Shown here piece by piece: positions 1 through 7,923 of a DNA stretch of 64,000 nt (within the stretch, counting starts at the first letter, position 1; each line of letters opens with the position of its first letter). Under the pieces are notes generated by a model that was not told the origin of the DNA, did not search any database, and was given only the letters and a program-made list of their open reading frames with translations. Origin of the DNA: Streptomyces zhaozhouensis (lineage in GTDB: Bacteria; Actinomycetota; Actinomycetes; Streptomycetales; Streptomycetaceae); NCBI RefSeq assembly GCF_900230195.1, contig NZ_OCNE01000018.1, positions 1 to 64,000 of the forward strand, read 5' to 3'. The translations under genes and the position numbers were made by a program.

Positions 1-162
1 GGTTTTGACGGGCATCAGCCGTATTCGCCGGAGGAGGTGCGGGAGGCGTTGCAGATCGGTCCTGACGCGCCGATCATCACGACCGACGCGCGGCACCGGG
101 CGGAGGCGAAGAGCGGCCTGATCACCCTCGTCGAACACGCGCTGATGGCCCGGCTGCGCTGA
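1..162 (+). CDS. Conservon GTP-binding protein, C-terminal end (CvnD-like)
   Basis: Only the last 53 codons lie in the window; the gene starts upstream. The visible tail has the pattern PYSPEEVREAL, then DAPIITTDAR, then LITLVEHALMARLR, which matches the C-terminus of the small Ras/MglA-like GTPases encoded last in Streptomyces conservons (cvnA-B-C-D). In that family CvnA is a sensor-kinase-like protein, B a roadblock-type protein, C a DUF742 protein and D the GTPase. The position just upstream of gltX agrees with the cvn1 locus of S. coelicolor, as I recall it. The nucleotide-binding motifs are outside the window, so the call rests on the tail and context. Confidence 0.7.
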   Translation, partial: GFDGHQPYSPEEVREALQIGPDAPIITTDARHRAEAKSGLITLVEHALMARLR

Positions 163-185
163 TCTCCCCCCACCGCACTTCCGCA

Positions 186-225
186 CGCCTCCCGAACACC
201 CGGTTCGGGAGGCGCCTGCTTTTTC
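186..225 (+). terminator. Rho-independent-type terminator after the conservon
   Basis: A perfect 12-bp stem (186-197 with 203-214, core GCCTCCCGAAC) with a 5-base loop is followed by CCTGCTTTTT. It would end the conservon transcript before the FAH-family gene. Confidence 0.75.
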
Positions 226-329
226 GCGCGCGCCGGTGTCCTAGGGTGTGAGGCGCAGGTTTCCAGGCGTGAGCCGGGCTCAGCCAGGGTTTTCGCCACT
301 TCGAGCAGGCCAGTGAGGGACTACCCAGC

Positions 330-1112
330 GTGCGCATCGCCAGATTCTCCATCGACGGGACCGTCGGATTCGGCGTGGTGGAGGGAGAGCCGACCGACGA
401 GGGCGGGCTCCGCCTCGACATCATCAAGGGCCACCCCTTCGCCGAGTTCGAACGCTCGGGGCACCTCGTGCCGCTGAGCGAGGTCAGGCTCCTGCCGCCC
501 GTGCTCCCCAGCAAGGTGGTGGCCATCGGCCGCAACTACGCGGAGCACGCGCGGGAGATGGGGAACGAGGTCCCCGACGTTCCCGTCACCTTCTTCAAGC
601 CCTCCACCTCGGTCATCGGCACCGGAGACGAGATCCGCTACCCGTCGATCTCCTCCGACGTCCACCACGAGGCCGAGCTGGCCGTCGTCATCGGGCGGCT
701 CTGCCGGGACGTGCCGAGGGAGCGGGCCCGCGAGGTGATCCTGGGCTACACCTGCGCCAACGACCTGACCGCGCGCGACGTCCAGCAGCGCGAGAAGCAG
801 TGGGCCAGGGCGAAGGGCTTCGACACCGCCTGCCCCCTCGGCCCCTGGATCGAGACCCAGCTCGACCCCGCTGACCTGGCCATCATGTGCACGGTCAACG
901 GCGAGCAGCGACAGTTGGGGCGCACCAGCGAGATGGTGCGCTCCGTGGAGGATCTGATTGTGCACATCACGGAGTCGATGACCCTGCTGCCGCAGGACGT
1001 CATTCTCACCGGAACCCCGGCCGGCGTCGGCCCCGTGCGGGACGGCGACGAGGTCGCCGTGAGCATCGAGGGCATCGGCACCCTGACCAACAAGGTGGTG
1101 CGCCGTGGCTGA
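330..1112 (+). CDS. Fumarylacetoacetate hydrolase (FAH) family protein
   Basis: A 260-residue protein of the FAH / 2-hydroxyhepta-2,4-diene-1,7-dioate isomerase family. These are metal-dependent enzymes that cleave or isomerise beta-diketo acids. Visible family hallmarks are IGRNYAEHAREMG (metal-site region), VHHEAELAVVIG, and CANDLTARDVQQREKQWARAKG followed by FDTACPLGPW. The end carries ILTGTPAGVGPV, the usual closing glycine-rich loop. GTG start with GTGAGGGA about 10 bases upstream. The stop overlaps the gltX start by 8 bases, so the two genes are co-transcribed. The real substrate cannot be read from the sequence. Confidence 0.9.
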   Translation: MRIARFSIDGTVGFGVVEGEPTDEGGLRLDIIKGHPFAEFERSGHLVPLSEVRLLPPVLPSKVVAIGRNYAEHAREMGNEVPDVPVTFFKPSTSVIGTGDEIRYPSISSDVHHEAELAVVIGRLCRDVPRERAREVILGYTCANDLTARDVQQREKQWARAKGFDTACPLGPWIETQLDPADLAIMCTVNGEQRQLGRTSEMVRSVEDLIVHITESMTLLPQDVILTGTPAGVGPVRDGDEVAVSIEGIGTLTNKVVRRG

Positions 1113-2580
1113 CGTCAGGGTCCGCTTCTGCCCCTCGCCGACCGGCGACCCGCATGTCGGGCTGGTCCGCACCGCCCTGTTCAACTGGGCCTTCGCCCGC
1201 CACCACGGCGGCACCCTGGTGCTGCGGATCGAGGACACGGACGCGGCGCGCGACTCCGAGGACTCCTACCGCGCGCTGCTGGACTCGCTGCGCTGGCTGG
1301 GCCTGGACTGGGACGAGGGCCCCGAGGTGGGCGGTCCGCACGCGCCGTACCGCCAGTCGGAGCGGATGGACGTCTACGCGGACGTCGCCGCCCGGCTGAT
1401 CGCCGCCGGCCACGCGTACCACTGCTACTGCACGACCGAGGAGTTGACCGCCCGGCGCGAGGCCGCCAGGGCCGAGGGGCGGCCCTCCGGCTACGACGGC
1501 GCCTGCCGGACGCTCAGTGAGGAGCAGGCCGCCGCGTACCGCGCGGAGGGCCGCGAGCCGATCGTCCGCTTCCGGATGCCCGACACCGAGATCGTCTTCG
1601 ACGACCTGGTCCGCGGCGAGCTGACGTTCTCCCCGGAGAACGTCACCGACTACGGGATCGTCCGAGCCAACGGCGCCCCGCTGTACACCCTGGTCAACCC
1701 GGTCGACGACGCGCTGATGGGGATCACCCACGTGCTGCGCGGCGAGGACCTGCTCTCCTCCACGCCCCGGCAGATCGCGCTCTACCGGGCGCTGGCCGAG
1801 ATCGGCGTGGGCGGCGGCGGGGTGCCGGCGTTCGGACACCTGCCGTACGTGATGGGCGAGGGCAACAAGAAGCTCTCCAAGCGGGACCCCCAGTCCTCGC
1901 TCAACCGCTACCGCGAGGCCGGCTTCCTCCCCGAGGGGCTGCTCAACTACCTGGCGCTGCTCGGCTGGTCGCTCGCCGAGGACCGGGACGTCTTCGGCCT
2001 CGACGAGCTGGTCGCCGCGTTCGACATCGGCGCGGTCAACGCCAACCCGGCGCGCTTCGACCTGAAGAAGTGCGAGGCGATCAACGCCACCCACATCAGG
2101 GAGCGGCTCACGGTCGAGCAGTTCGTCGAGGCGTGTCAGCCGTGGCTCACCGCCCCGCACGCGCCGTGGAGCCCGGAGCGGTTCGACCCGGAGGCGTTCG
2201 CGGCGCTCGCCCCGCTGGCCCAGACCCGGGTCACGGTGCTCTCCGACATCACGGCCAACGTGGACTTCCTCTTCCTGCCGGAGCCGGCGATCGACGAGGC
2301 GTCCTGGGCCAAGGCGATGAAGCCGGGCGCCGACGCCGTGCTGGGCTCCATCCGGAAGGGGCTGGCCGAGGTGGACTCCTGGACCGCCGAGCCGCTGAAG
2401 GAGGCCGTGCTGGCCGCCGGCGAGGCCCACGGGCTGAAGCTCGGCAAGGCGCAGGCCCCGCTGCGGGTGTCGGTCACCGGGCGGACCGTGGGGCTGCCGC
2501 TCTTCGAGTCGCTTGAGGTCCTGGGCCGCGAGCGCACCCTGGCCCGCGTCGACGCCGCCCTCGACCGGCTGGCGGGGTAG
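1105..2580 (+). CDS. gltX: Glutamyl-tRNA synthetase
   Basis: A 491-residue class Ib aminoacyl-tRNA synthetase that charges tRNA-Glu with glutamate; where GlnRS is absent it also charges tRNA-Gln for later amidation. The HIGH-type signature is HVGL at residues 17-20 after CPSPTGDP, and the KMSKS loop is KLSKR at about 256-260. Length is normal for the bacterial enzyme. GTG start inside the end of the FAH gene. Its substrates tRNA-Gln and two tRNA-Glu are encoded directly downstream, a functionally coherent arrangement. Confidence 0.97.
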   Translation: MADVRVRFCPSPTGDPHVGLVRTALFNWAFARHHGGTLVLRIEDTDAARDSEDSYRALLDSLRWLGLDWDEGPEVGGPHAPYRQSERMDVYADVAARLIAAGHAYHCYCTTEELTARREAARAEGRPSGYDGACRTLSEEQAAAYRAEGREPIVRFRMPDTEIVFDDLVRGELTFSPENVTDYGIVRANGAPLYTLVNPVDDALMGITHVLRGEDLLSSTPRQIALYRALAEIGVGGGGVPAFGHLPYVMGEGNKKLSKRDPQSSLNRYREAGFLPEGLLNYLALLGWSLAEDRDVFGLDELVAAFDIGAVNANPARFDLKKCEAINATHIRERLTVEQFVEACQPWLTAPHAPWSPERFDPEAFAALAPLAQTRVTVLSDITANVDFLFLPEPAIDEASWAKAMKPGADAVLGSIRKGLAEVDSWTAEPLKEAVLAAGEAHGLKLGKAQAPLRVSVTGRTVGLPLFESLEVLGRERTLARVDAALDRLAG

Positions 2581-2619
2581 CGACGAGGGGGGGACGGGGC
2601 CCTCGGGAGCGATCTCGTT

Positions 2620-2648
2620 TTGGTGCACCGTCCCCCATCGGGTAGTGT
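2620..2648 (+). promoter_or_regulatory. Candidate promoter of the tRNA cluster
   Basis: TTGGTG (2620-2625), a 17-base spacer and TAGTGT (2643-2648) form a reasonable vegetative-type promoter about 80 bases upstream of tRNA-Gln. Predicted by eye only. Confidence 0.45.
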
Positions 2649-2702
2649 TCTTTCTGCCGCTGAGGGGGCCAACACCCCGAAGTCCAGCGGTCACCCAAGC
2701 AA

Positions 2703-2719
2703 AACCCCCACTCGGGGTT
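2703..2719 (+). other. Stem-loop just upstream of tRNA-Gln
   Basis: AACCCC (2703-2708) pairs with GGGGTT (2714-2719) around a 5-base loop, 9 bases before the mature tRNA 5' end. It may guide 5' processing or be part of a control site. A nearly identical sequence occurs at 20165-20202 (see findings). Confidence 0.45.
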
Positions 2720-2728
2720 GCGTTTCGG

Positions 2729-2800
2729 TGGGCTATGGTGTAATTGGCAGCACGACTGATTCTGGTTCAGTTAGTCTAGGTTCGAGTCCTGGTAGCCCAG
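2729..2800 (+). tRNA. tRNA-Gln (anticodon CTG)
   Basis: A 72-base cloverleaf. The acceptor stem TGGGCTA/TAGCCCA is perfect. The anticodon stem ACTGA/TCAGT encloses loop TTCTGGT with anticodon CTG at 2762-2764, reading CAG. The T arm contains TTCGAGT. CCA is not encoded. First gene of a three-tRNA cluster downstream of gltX. Confidence 0.95.
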
Positions 2801-2833
2801 CGCGATCTTGTATCGAGCAGTTCACAAGATCTT

Positions 2834-2906
2834 GCCCCCGTTGTGTAGCGGCCTAGCACGCTGCCCTCTCAAGGCAGTAGCGCCGGTTCGAATCCGGTCG
2901 GGGGTA
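2834..2906 (+). tRNA. tRNA-Glu (anticodon CTC), copy 1
   Basis: A 73-base cloverleaf with acceptor GCCCCCG/CGGGGGT (one G-T pair) and discriminator A. The anticodon stem CTGCC/GGCAG encloses CTCTCAA, anticodon CTC at 2868-2870, reading GAG. CCA is not encoded. Confidence 0.95.
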
Positions 2907-2931
2907 CGGAGATCGTCAGATCTCTGCGTGG

Positions 2932-3004
2932 GCCCCCGTTGTGTAGCGGCCTAGCACGCCGCCCTCTCAAGGCGGTAGCGCCGGTTCGAATCCGGTCGGG
3001 GGTA
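2932..3004 (+). tRNA. tRNA-Glu (anticodon CTC), copy 2
   Basis: A 73-base near-identical copy of the preceding tRNA-Glu, 25 bases downstream. It differs in the anticodon stem (CCGCC/GGCGG instead of CTGCC/GGCAG). Anticodon CTC at 2966-2968. The paired changes keep the stem intact, so both copies look functional. Confidence 0.95.
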
Positions 3005-3014
3005 CATGATCGAA

Positions 3015-3050
3015 GAGCGGCTCTCCTCCCCAAGGGGTGGAGGGCCGCTT
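3015..3050. terminator. Terminator between the tRNA cluster and the merR gene
   Basis: AGCGGC (3016-3021) pairs with GCCGCT (3044-3049), enclosing a second stem CTCCTCCCC/GGGGTGGAG. The flanking transcripts converge here, so it could serve both strands. Confidence 0.6.
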
Positions 3051-3067
3051 CTCGTTGTGCGCCCCGC

Positions 3068-3745
3068 TCAGTCCTCGGCGCCCCCGGCCTCCCCGCCGTC
3101 GCCGGCCCCCGCGTCGCCGCGCAGGCGGCGGCTGGCCTGCTCGGCCTGGGCCAGCCGCCGCAGGCTCAGCAGCACCGGCTCGTAGAGCACGGTGAGCGCC
3201 ACGGCGGCCTCCAGCTGCGTCGTGGGCGCCTCGAACTGCTCGACCAGCGCCAACTCGTGCTCCGCCAGCCGGCCGGCCAACTCCCCGTAGGGCAGCAGCG
3301 CCTCACCGTCGCAGGGATAGCCGAGCCGCAGCAGCGCGCTGAGGGCGGAGACCAGCGCCTGGTGCGCCGGATTCTCCGGGACCACGCGCCAGCCGAGGCG
3401 TCGCTGGAGCTCCACGGCCACCCGCTCGGCGGCGGGTGCCTCGGCGTCGTCCTCGGCGGGCGCGGGGAGCGCCTGGGGGAGCGCGGCGACCGCCGTGCCC
3501 ATCCGGGAGAGCTGGTCGAGCGAGGCGTCGTCGACGGCGGTCAGCACCGCGCGCGCGCCGGCCACCGAGACGCCGCCGACCTGTATCAGCGCCCGCACCA
3601 ACTGGAGGCGGCGCAGATGCTCCTCGTCGTAGTCGGCCTGGGTGCTGCTGATCCGGTGGCCAGGCGGGAGCAGTCCCTCCCGCAGATAGAACTTGATCGT
3701 CGCCGTCGACACCCCGCTGCGTCTGCTCAGCTCCGCGAGCCGCAT
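3068..3745 (-). CDS. MerR-family transcriptional regulator
   Basis: A 225-residue regulator. The N-terminus MRLAELSRRSGVSTATIKFYLREGLL is a typical MerR winged helix-turn-helix (residues 1-70), followed by a helical linker and a roughly 130-residue C-terminal region without the cysteine cluster of metal-sensing MerR proteins, so the effector is unknown. It is transcribed divergently from the DUF4188 gene. Three CTATCC-type half-sites lie between them, the expected place for its operator, which implies control of the DUF4188 gene and probably of itself. Confidence 0.88.
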   Translation of the reverse strand: MRLAELSRRSGVSTATIKFYLREGLLPPGHRISSTQADYDEEHLRRLQLVRALIQVGGVSVAGARAVLTAVDDASLDQLSRMGTAVAALPQALPAPAEDDAEAPAAERVAVELQRRLGWRVVPENPAHQALVSALSALLRLGYPCDGEALLPYGELAGRLAEHELALVEQFEAPTTQLEAAVALTVLYEPVLLSLRRLAQAEQASRRLRGDAGAGDGGEAGGAED

Positions 3746-3780
3746 CCGTGACCCCCTTGCGCGATCGGTGGGAGAGTGGC

Positions 3781-3817
3781 ACTATCCAATCATGGATAGT
3801 GAAGCTATCCAAAGGAT
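3781..3817. promoter_or_regulatory. Candidate operator of the MerR regulator
   Basis: ACTATCC-N6-GGATAGT is a perfect 7-bp inverted repeat at 3781-3800. CTATCC recurs at 3805-3810, within a smaller palindrome ATCC-AAA-GGAT (3807-3817). It sits 36 bases upstream of the merR start and about 100-140 bases upstream of the DUF4188 start. Confidence 0.6.
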
Positions 3818-3919
3818 TGTCCGAGGCGTCTCGCCGCTGTTCTCGCCGTTCCCGCCGTTCCCGCGGTGGAGTTGGCGGCGTGGGCGCGGGTGGGCGTGGA
3901 TCAGGGAGGTGGGGCGTCG

Positions 3920-4420
3920 ATGGCGTCGAAGGTCGTGCGGGGGCGGATGACGGCTCGGAGCGACGAGCCGCTGGTGGTGTTCCTGGTGGGGATGCGGATC
4001 AACCGCCTCTGGCGGCTGCGCGAGTGGTGGTCGCCGATGCGGGCCATGACCCGGATGCTGCGGGAGCTGTCCCGCGAGCCGGCGCGCGGGATGCTGGGGT
4101 ACCGGCTGTGCCTCGGGTCGCCCAGGGAGCTGTTCGTGCTGCAGTACTGGTCGGACGTGGAGTCGTTGACGGCCTACGCTGCCGCGTCGGACGCCGAGCA
4201 CCGTCCCGCCTGGGGTGAGTTGAACCGCCAGCTCAGGGCCGGCTCCCGGGTGGGCTTCTGGCACGAGACCTTCGTGGTCCCGGCCGGCTCGGCCGAGTCG
4301 ATCTACAGCAACATGCCGCCGGCCGGCCTCGGCGCGGCCTGGGAGCTGATACCGGTGGCCCGGCGCGGCGAGTCGCTTCCCGAGCGGATGGCCGCGGGGG
4401 GCGGCGGATCCGCGGGGTAG
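3920..4420 (+). CDS. DUF4188 domain-containing protein
   Basis: A 166-residue protein with the DUF4188 pattern throughout: VVFLVGMRINRLWRLREWW, MLRELSREPARGMLGY, VLQYWSDVESLTAYA, GFWHETFVV, and IYSNMPPAGLG near the end. DUF4188 proteins have a ferredoxin-like, monooxygenase-type fold and are often linked to a regulator gene; their reaction is not established. ATG 3920 is preferred because AGGGAGGT lies 9 bases upstream. An upstream in-frame ATG at 3866 lacks such a site. Divergent merR gene and operator suggest inducible expression. Confidence 0.82.
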   Translation: MASKVVRGRMTARSDEPLVVFLVGMRINRLWRLREWWSPMRAMTRMLRELSREPARGMLGYRLCLGSPRELFVLQYWSDVESLTAYAAASDAEHRPAWGELNRQLRAGSRVGFWHETFVVPAGSAESIYSNMPPAGLGAAWELIPVARRGESLPERMAAGGGGSAG

Positions 4421-4581
4421 GGAGGTGGCGTCGTCGCCGGGGGGCGTCCTCGGGTCCGGCTCGGCCGGCGGGGTGCTCGTCCGGGTGGTGTTCCCCGCGC
4501 CTCCCCGCCGCGAGGCGGCCCCGCCGGTGCGGAGGCGGCGCGGTGCGTGGACGGCGTGCCGTCCGGCGGGCGGGGGCCGGG

Positions 4582-5316
4582 TCAGCCCGCGGCGCCCCGC
4601 TTGAGCGCTTCCGTGAGGCGTCCCGCGGCCTCCAGCAGGGCCCCCGCGTGCATCCGGCCCGGGTGTCGGGAGAGTCGTTCGATCGGGCCGGAGACCGAGA
4701 CGGCGGCGACCACGCGGTTGGACGGGCCCCGGACGGGGGCGGAGACGGAGGCGACGCCGGGCTCCCGTTCGCCGATGGACTGTGCCCAGCCGCGCCGGCG
4801 GACGCCGGAGAGCGCGGTCGCGGTGAAGCGCGCGCCCTGGAGGCCGTGGTGAAGCCGCTCCGGCTCCTCCCAGGCGAGAAGGATCTGCGCGGCGGAGCCG
4901 GCCTTCATCGGCAGCGTGGAGCCCACGGGCACGGTGTCCCGCAGTCCGGAGAGCCGCTCGGCGGCGGCGACGCAGATCCGGCGGTCGCCCTGGCGCCGGT
5001 ACAGCTGGGCGCTCTCGCCCGTCACGTCGCGTAGTTGGGTCAGTACGGGGCCGGCAGTCGCCAGCAGCCGGTCCTCGCCGGCTGCCGCGGCCAGCTCGGC
5101 GAGCCGGGGGCCGAGTACGAAGCGGCCCTGCATGTCGCGAGCCAACAGCCGGTGGTATTCGAGAGCCACGGCCATCCGGTGCGCGGTCGGCCGCGCCAGC
5201 CCGGTCGCCCCGACCAGCCCGGCCAGTGTGGCGGGCCCGGACTCCAGGGCGCTGAGCACCAGCGCCGCCTTGTCGAGGACGCCCACTCCGCTGGAATCGC
5301 CACGAGAGTTGTCCAT
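4582..5316 (-). CDS. ndgR: IclR-family regulator NdgR
   Basis: A 244-residue IclR-type repressor/activator: N-terminal winged HTH (GVLDKAALVLSALESGPATLAGLV, then LARPTAHRMAVALE) and a C-terminal effector domain with DTVPVGSTLPMKAGSAAQILLAW and GWAQSIGEREPGVASVSAPV. This closely matches S. coelicolor NdgR, which controls leucine and other amino-acid genes, nitrogen-dependent growth and antibiotic production. ATG 5316 (MDNSRGD) is preferred over the in-frame start at 5337, by comparison with the family. It is divergent from leuC, its known target, with a palindrome between them. Confidence 0.93.
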   Translation of the reverse strand: MDNSRGDSSGVGVLDKAALVLSALESGPATLAGLVGATGLARPTAHRMAVALEYHRLLARDMQGRFVLGPRLAELAAAAGEDRLLATAGPVLTQLRDVTGESAQLYRRQGDRRICVAAAERLSGLRDTVPVGSTLPMKAGSAAQILLAWEEPERLHHGLQGARFTATALSGVRRRGWAQSIGEREPGVASVSAPVRGPSNRVVAAVSVSGPIERLSRHPGRMHAGALLEAAGRLTEALKRGAAG

Positions 5317-5330
5317 GAAACGATACTCGC

Positions 5331-5347
5331 GTCTCACAGTGTGAAAC
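5331..5347. promoter_or_regulatory. Candidate NdgR operator in the ndgR-leuC gap
   Basis: GTCTCACA-G-TGTGAAAC contains perfect TCACA/TGTGA arms around a single base, with outer GT/AC also symmetric. It lies 15-31 bases upstream of the ndgR start. NdgR is known to bind the ndgR-leuC intergenic region in S. coelicolor; the exact site here is inference. Confidence 0.55.
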
Positions 5348-5479
5348 GCAAGTTCAATTTCCCCACGAAGACGTCACTCTGGGTCCCATGCTCGGCGACG
5401 CGTGCCGGGCAGGCCACCGCCCCGCACCCGGGGGAGCGGGCGGCGGTATGGGATTCAGCGGCGAGCCCGGAGGGACGCG

Positions 5480-6904
5480 ATGGGACGGACACTGGCGGAG
5501 AAGGTCTGGGACGATCATGTCGTCCGGCGGGCGGAGGGCGAGCCCGACCTGCTCTACATCGATCTCCACCTGCTCCACGAGGTGACCAGCCCACAGGCGT
5601 TCGACGGTCTGCGCAAGAGCGGCCGGCGGGTGCGCCGCACGGACCTGACCCTCGCGACGGAGGACCACAACACCCCGACGCTGGACATCGACAAGCCCAT
5701 CGCGGACCCGGTCTCCCGCACCCAGCTGGAGACCCTCCGGAAGAACTGCGGGGAGTTCGGCGTGCGGCTGCACCCGCTCGGCGACACCGAGCAGGGCGTG
5801 GTCCATGTCGTCGGCCCGCAGCTCGGGTTGACCCAGCCCGGCACCACCGTGGTCTGCGGGGACAGCCACACCTCGACCCACGGCGCGTTCGGCGCGTTGG
5901 CGTTCGGGATCGGCACCAGCCAGGTCGAGCACGTGCTGGCCACCCAGACCCTGCCGATGGCGCCGTTCAGGACGATGGCGGTCACCGTCAACGGCGAGCT
6001 CCCCGAGGGGGTGACGGCCAAGGACCTGATCCTCGCGATCATCGCCCGGATCGGTACCGGCGGCGGTCAGGGGTATGTCATCGAGTACCGGGGCGAGGCC
6101 ATCGAGCGGCTCTCGATGGAGGCCCGGATGACCATCTGCAACATGTCGATCGAGGCCGGCGCCCGCGCGGGCATGATCGCCCCCGACGAGACCACCTTCG
6201 CCTATCTGGAGGGCCGCGACCACGCGCCTGAGGGCGCGGACTGGGACGCGGCGGTCGCCTACTGGCGCACGCTGCGCACCGACGAGGACGCGGCCTTCGA
6301 CCACGAGGTCGTCATCGACGCCGCCGAGCTGGCCCCGTTCGTCACCTGGGGCACCAACCCCGGCCAGGGCGCCCCGCTGACCGCCTCGGTGCCCGACCCG
6401 CGGTCGTTCGCCGACCCCGGCGACCGGGTGGCCGCCGAGAAGGCGCTGGAGTACATGGGGCTGGCCCCCGGCCAGCGGCTGCGGGAGATCGCGGTGGACA
6501 CCGTCTTCGTCGGCTCCTGCACCAACGGCCGCATCGAGGATCTGCGCTCGGCCGCCGAGGTGTTGCGCGGACGGCGGATCGCCGAGGGCGTGCGGATGCT
6601 GGTCGTCCCCGGTTCGGTGCGGGTCGCGCTCCAGGCGGTGGACGAGGGGCTGGACCGCGTCTTCACGGAGGCGGGCGCCGAGTGGCGGCACGCCGGCTGT
6701 TCGATGTGCCTGGGGATGAACCCGGACCAGCTCTCGCCGGGGGAGCGCTGCGCCTCCACCTCCAACCGCAACTTCGAGGGCAGGCAGGGCAAGGGCGGAC
6801 GCACCCACCTGGTCTCCCCGCAGGTCGCCGCCGCGACCGCGCTCACCGGTCACCTCGCCTCGCCGGCCGACCTGGCCGACGTCCCCACCCCCGCGGAGGT
6901 CTGA
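5480..6904 (+). CDS. leuC: 3-isopropylmalate dehydratase, large subunit
   Basis: A 474-residue aconitase-family subunit that isomerises 2-isopropylmalate to 3-isopropylmalate in leucine synthesis. Visible hallmarks are TEDHNTPT, VCGDSHTSTHGAFGALAFGIGTS, and the [4Fe-4S] cluster cysteines in VFVGSCTNGRIEDLR and AGCSMCLGMN. ATG 5480 has GGAGGGA about 5 bases upstream, and homologues begin MGRTLAEKVWD. It is followed 3 bases later by leuD, and regulated by the divergent ndgR. Confidence 0.98.
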   Translation: MGRTLAEKVWDDHVVRRAEGEPDLLYIDLHLLHEVTSPQAFDGLRKSGRRVRRTDLTLATEDHNTPTLDIDKPIADPVSRTQLETLRKNCGEFGVRLHPLGDTEQGVVHVVGPQLGLTQPGTTVVCGDSHTSTHGAFGALAFGIGTSQVEHVLATQTLPMAPFRTMAVTVNGELPEGVTAKDLILAIIARIGTGGGQGYVIEYRGEAIERLSMEARMTICNMSIEAGARAGMIAPDETTFAYLEGRDHAPEGADWDAAVAYWRTLRTDEDAAFDHEVVIDAAELAPFVTWGTNPGQGAPLTASVPDPRSFADPGDRVAAEKALEYMGLAPGQRLREIAVDTVFVGSCTNGRIEDLRSAAEVLRGRRIAEGVRMLVVPGSVRVALQAVDEGLDRVFTEAGAEWRHAGCSMCLGMNPDQLSPGERCASTSNRNFEGRQGKGGRTHLVSPQVAAATALTGHLASPADLADVPTPAEV

Positions 6905-6907
6905 GAG

Positions 6908-7501
6908 ATGGAAGCCTTCACCACCCACACCGGCCGGGCCGTTCCGCTGCGCCGCTCGAACGTCGACACCGACCAGATCATCCCCGCCCACTGGCTGAAG
7001 AAGGTCACCCGCGACGGCTTCGAGGACGGGCTCTTCGAGTCCTGGCGCAGGGATCCGGAGTTCGTGCTCAACCAGGAGGCCCACCGGGGAGCCACCGTCC
7101 TGGTCGCCGGGCCGGACTTCGGCACCGGCTCCTCCCGCGAGCACGCGGTCTGGGCCCTGCAGAACTACGGCTTCAAGGCGGTCATCTCCCCGCGCTTCGC
7201 CGACATCTTCCGCGGCAACTCCCTGAAGAACGGACTGTTGACGGTCGTGCTCCCCGCGGCCACGGTCGAGGCGCTCTGGGAGCTGGCCGAGCGGGAGCCG
7301 GGCAGCGAGGTGACGGTGGACCTGGTCGCCCGCCGGGTCACCGCGCCCGGGATCGAGGCCGATTTCGACCTTGACGAGAACGCTCGGTGGCGTCTTCTGG
7401 AGGGGCTGGACGACATCTCGCTCACCCTGCGGGAGGAGGCGGCCATCGCCGACTTCGAGAGCCGACGCCCCGTCTACAAGCCTCGTACGCAGGCAGTCTG
7501 A
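6908..7501 (+). CDS. leuD: 3-isopropylmalate dehydratase, small subunit
   Basis: A 197-residue partner of LeuC forming the swivel domain. Hallmarks are PLRRSNVDTDQIIPAHWLKK at residues 11-30 and the substrate-recognition loop in PDFGTGSSREHAVWALQNYGFKAVISPRFADIFRGNSLKNGLL. It is translationally close to leuC (3-base gap). Length is normal for bacterial LeuD. Confidence 0.98.
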   Translation: MEAFTTHTGRAVPLRRSNVDTDQIIPAHWLKKVTRDGFEDGLFESWRRDPEFVLNQEAHRGATVLVAGPDFGTGSSREHAVWALQNYGFKAVISPRFADIFRGNSLKNGLLTVVLPAATVEALWELAEREPGSEVTVDLVARRVTAPGIEADFDLDENARWRLLEGLDDISLTLREEAAIADFESRRPVYKPRTQAV

Positions 7502-7517
7502 CGTTCCGTCACCCTCG

Positions 7518-7546
7518 CGCCCCCGTCGGCCCCGCCGGTGGGGGCG
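7518..7546 (+). terminator. Hairpin after leuCD
   Basis: CGCCCCC (7518-7524) pairs with GGGGGCG (7540-7546), with further pairing inside. No T tract follows, so it is a plausible but weak terminator. Confidence 0.45.
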
Positions 7547-7625
7547 TCCCCATGTGTGCAGGAGCGACACGGGCGTTGGGGGGCTTAGAGGGCGATAACC
7601 GGCCCAAGGTGGCACAATCGGCCGC

Positions 7626-7877
7626 ATGGAACGCGACGGTCAACTCGAACTCTACGACCGCGTCGCCGCTCGACTGAAGGACGCGCACCGCACGGTGCGG
7701 GATCTGCAAGTGCCCGAGGACGTACGGCGGGCCCTGACCCGGAGGCTGCTGGTGATCACCGCGGCGTCCAAGCAGGACCTGCCCGGCGCGGCCCGCCGGC
7801 TGGAGCGGTTGATGGCGGACGTGGACGAGGGGCGACTGCCCTCGGACATCACCGGCGGCCATGACGGAACTCCGTGA
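7626..7877 (+). CDS. Small conserved actinobacterial protein upstream of hupS
   Basis: An 83-residue, charged, mostly helical protein (LYDRVAARLKDAHRTVRDLQVPEDVRRALTRRLLVIT). No catalytic motif, membrane segment or metal site is seen. A homologous small hypothetical gene sits between leuD and hupS in S. coelicolor, as I recall, which supports it as real. CACAAT at 7613-7618 lies 7 bases before the ATG and no ribosome site is evident, so a leaderless start is possible. Function unknown. Confidence 0.75.
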   Translation: MERDGQLELYDRVAARLKDAHRTVRDLQVPEDVRRALTRRLLVITAASKQDLPGAARRLERLMADVDEGRLPSDITGGHDGTP

Positions 7878-7923
7878 CGGGTCGAGTTCGTTGCGACACA
7901 AGGGTGATTCGCCCGTTTCGCGT

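Noticed and set aside
2729..3004. tRNA cluster as the attachment site of an integrated element
   Set aside because: No integrase gene, no duplicated tRNA 3' end besides the two complete tRNA-Glu genes, and flanking genes are core.
5354..7627. 757-codon open frame antisense to leuCD
   Set aside because: Same shadow effect; LeuC and LeuD motifs on the plus strand are unambiguous.
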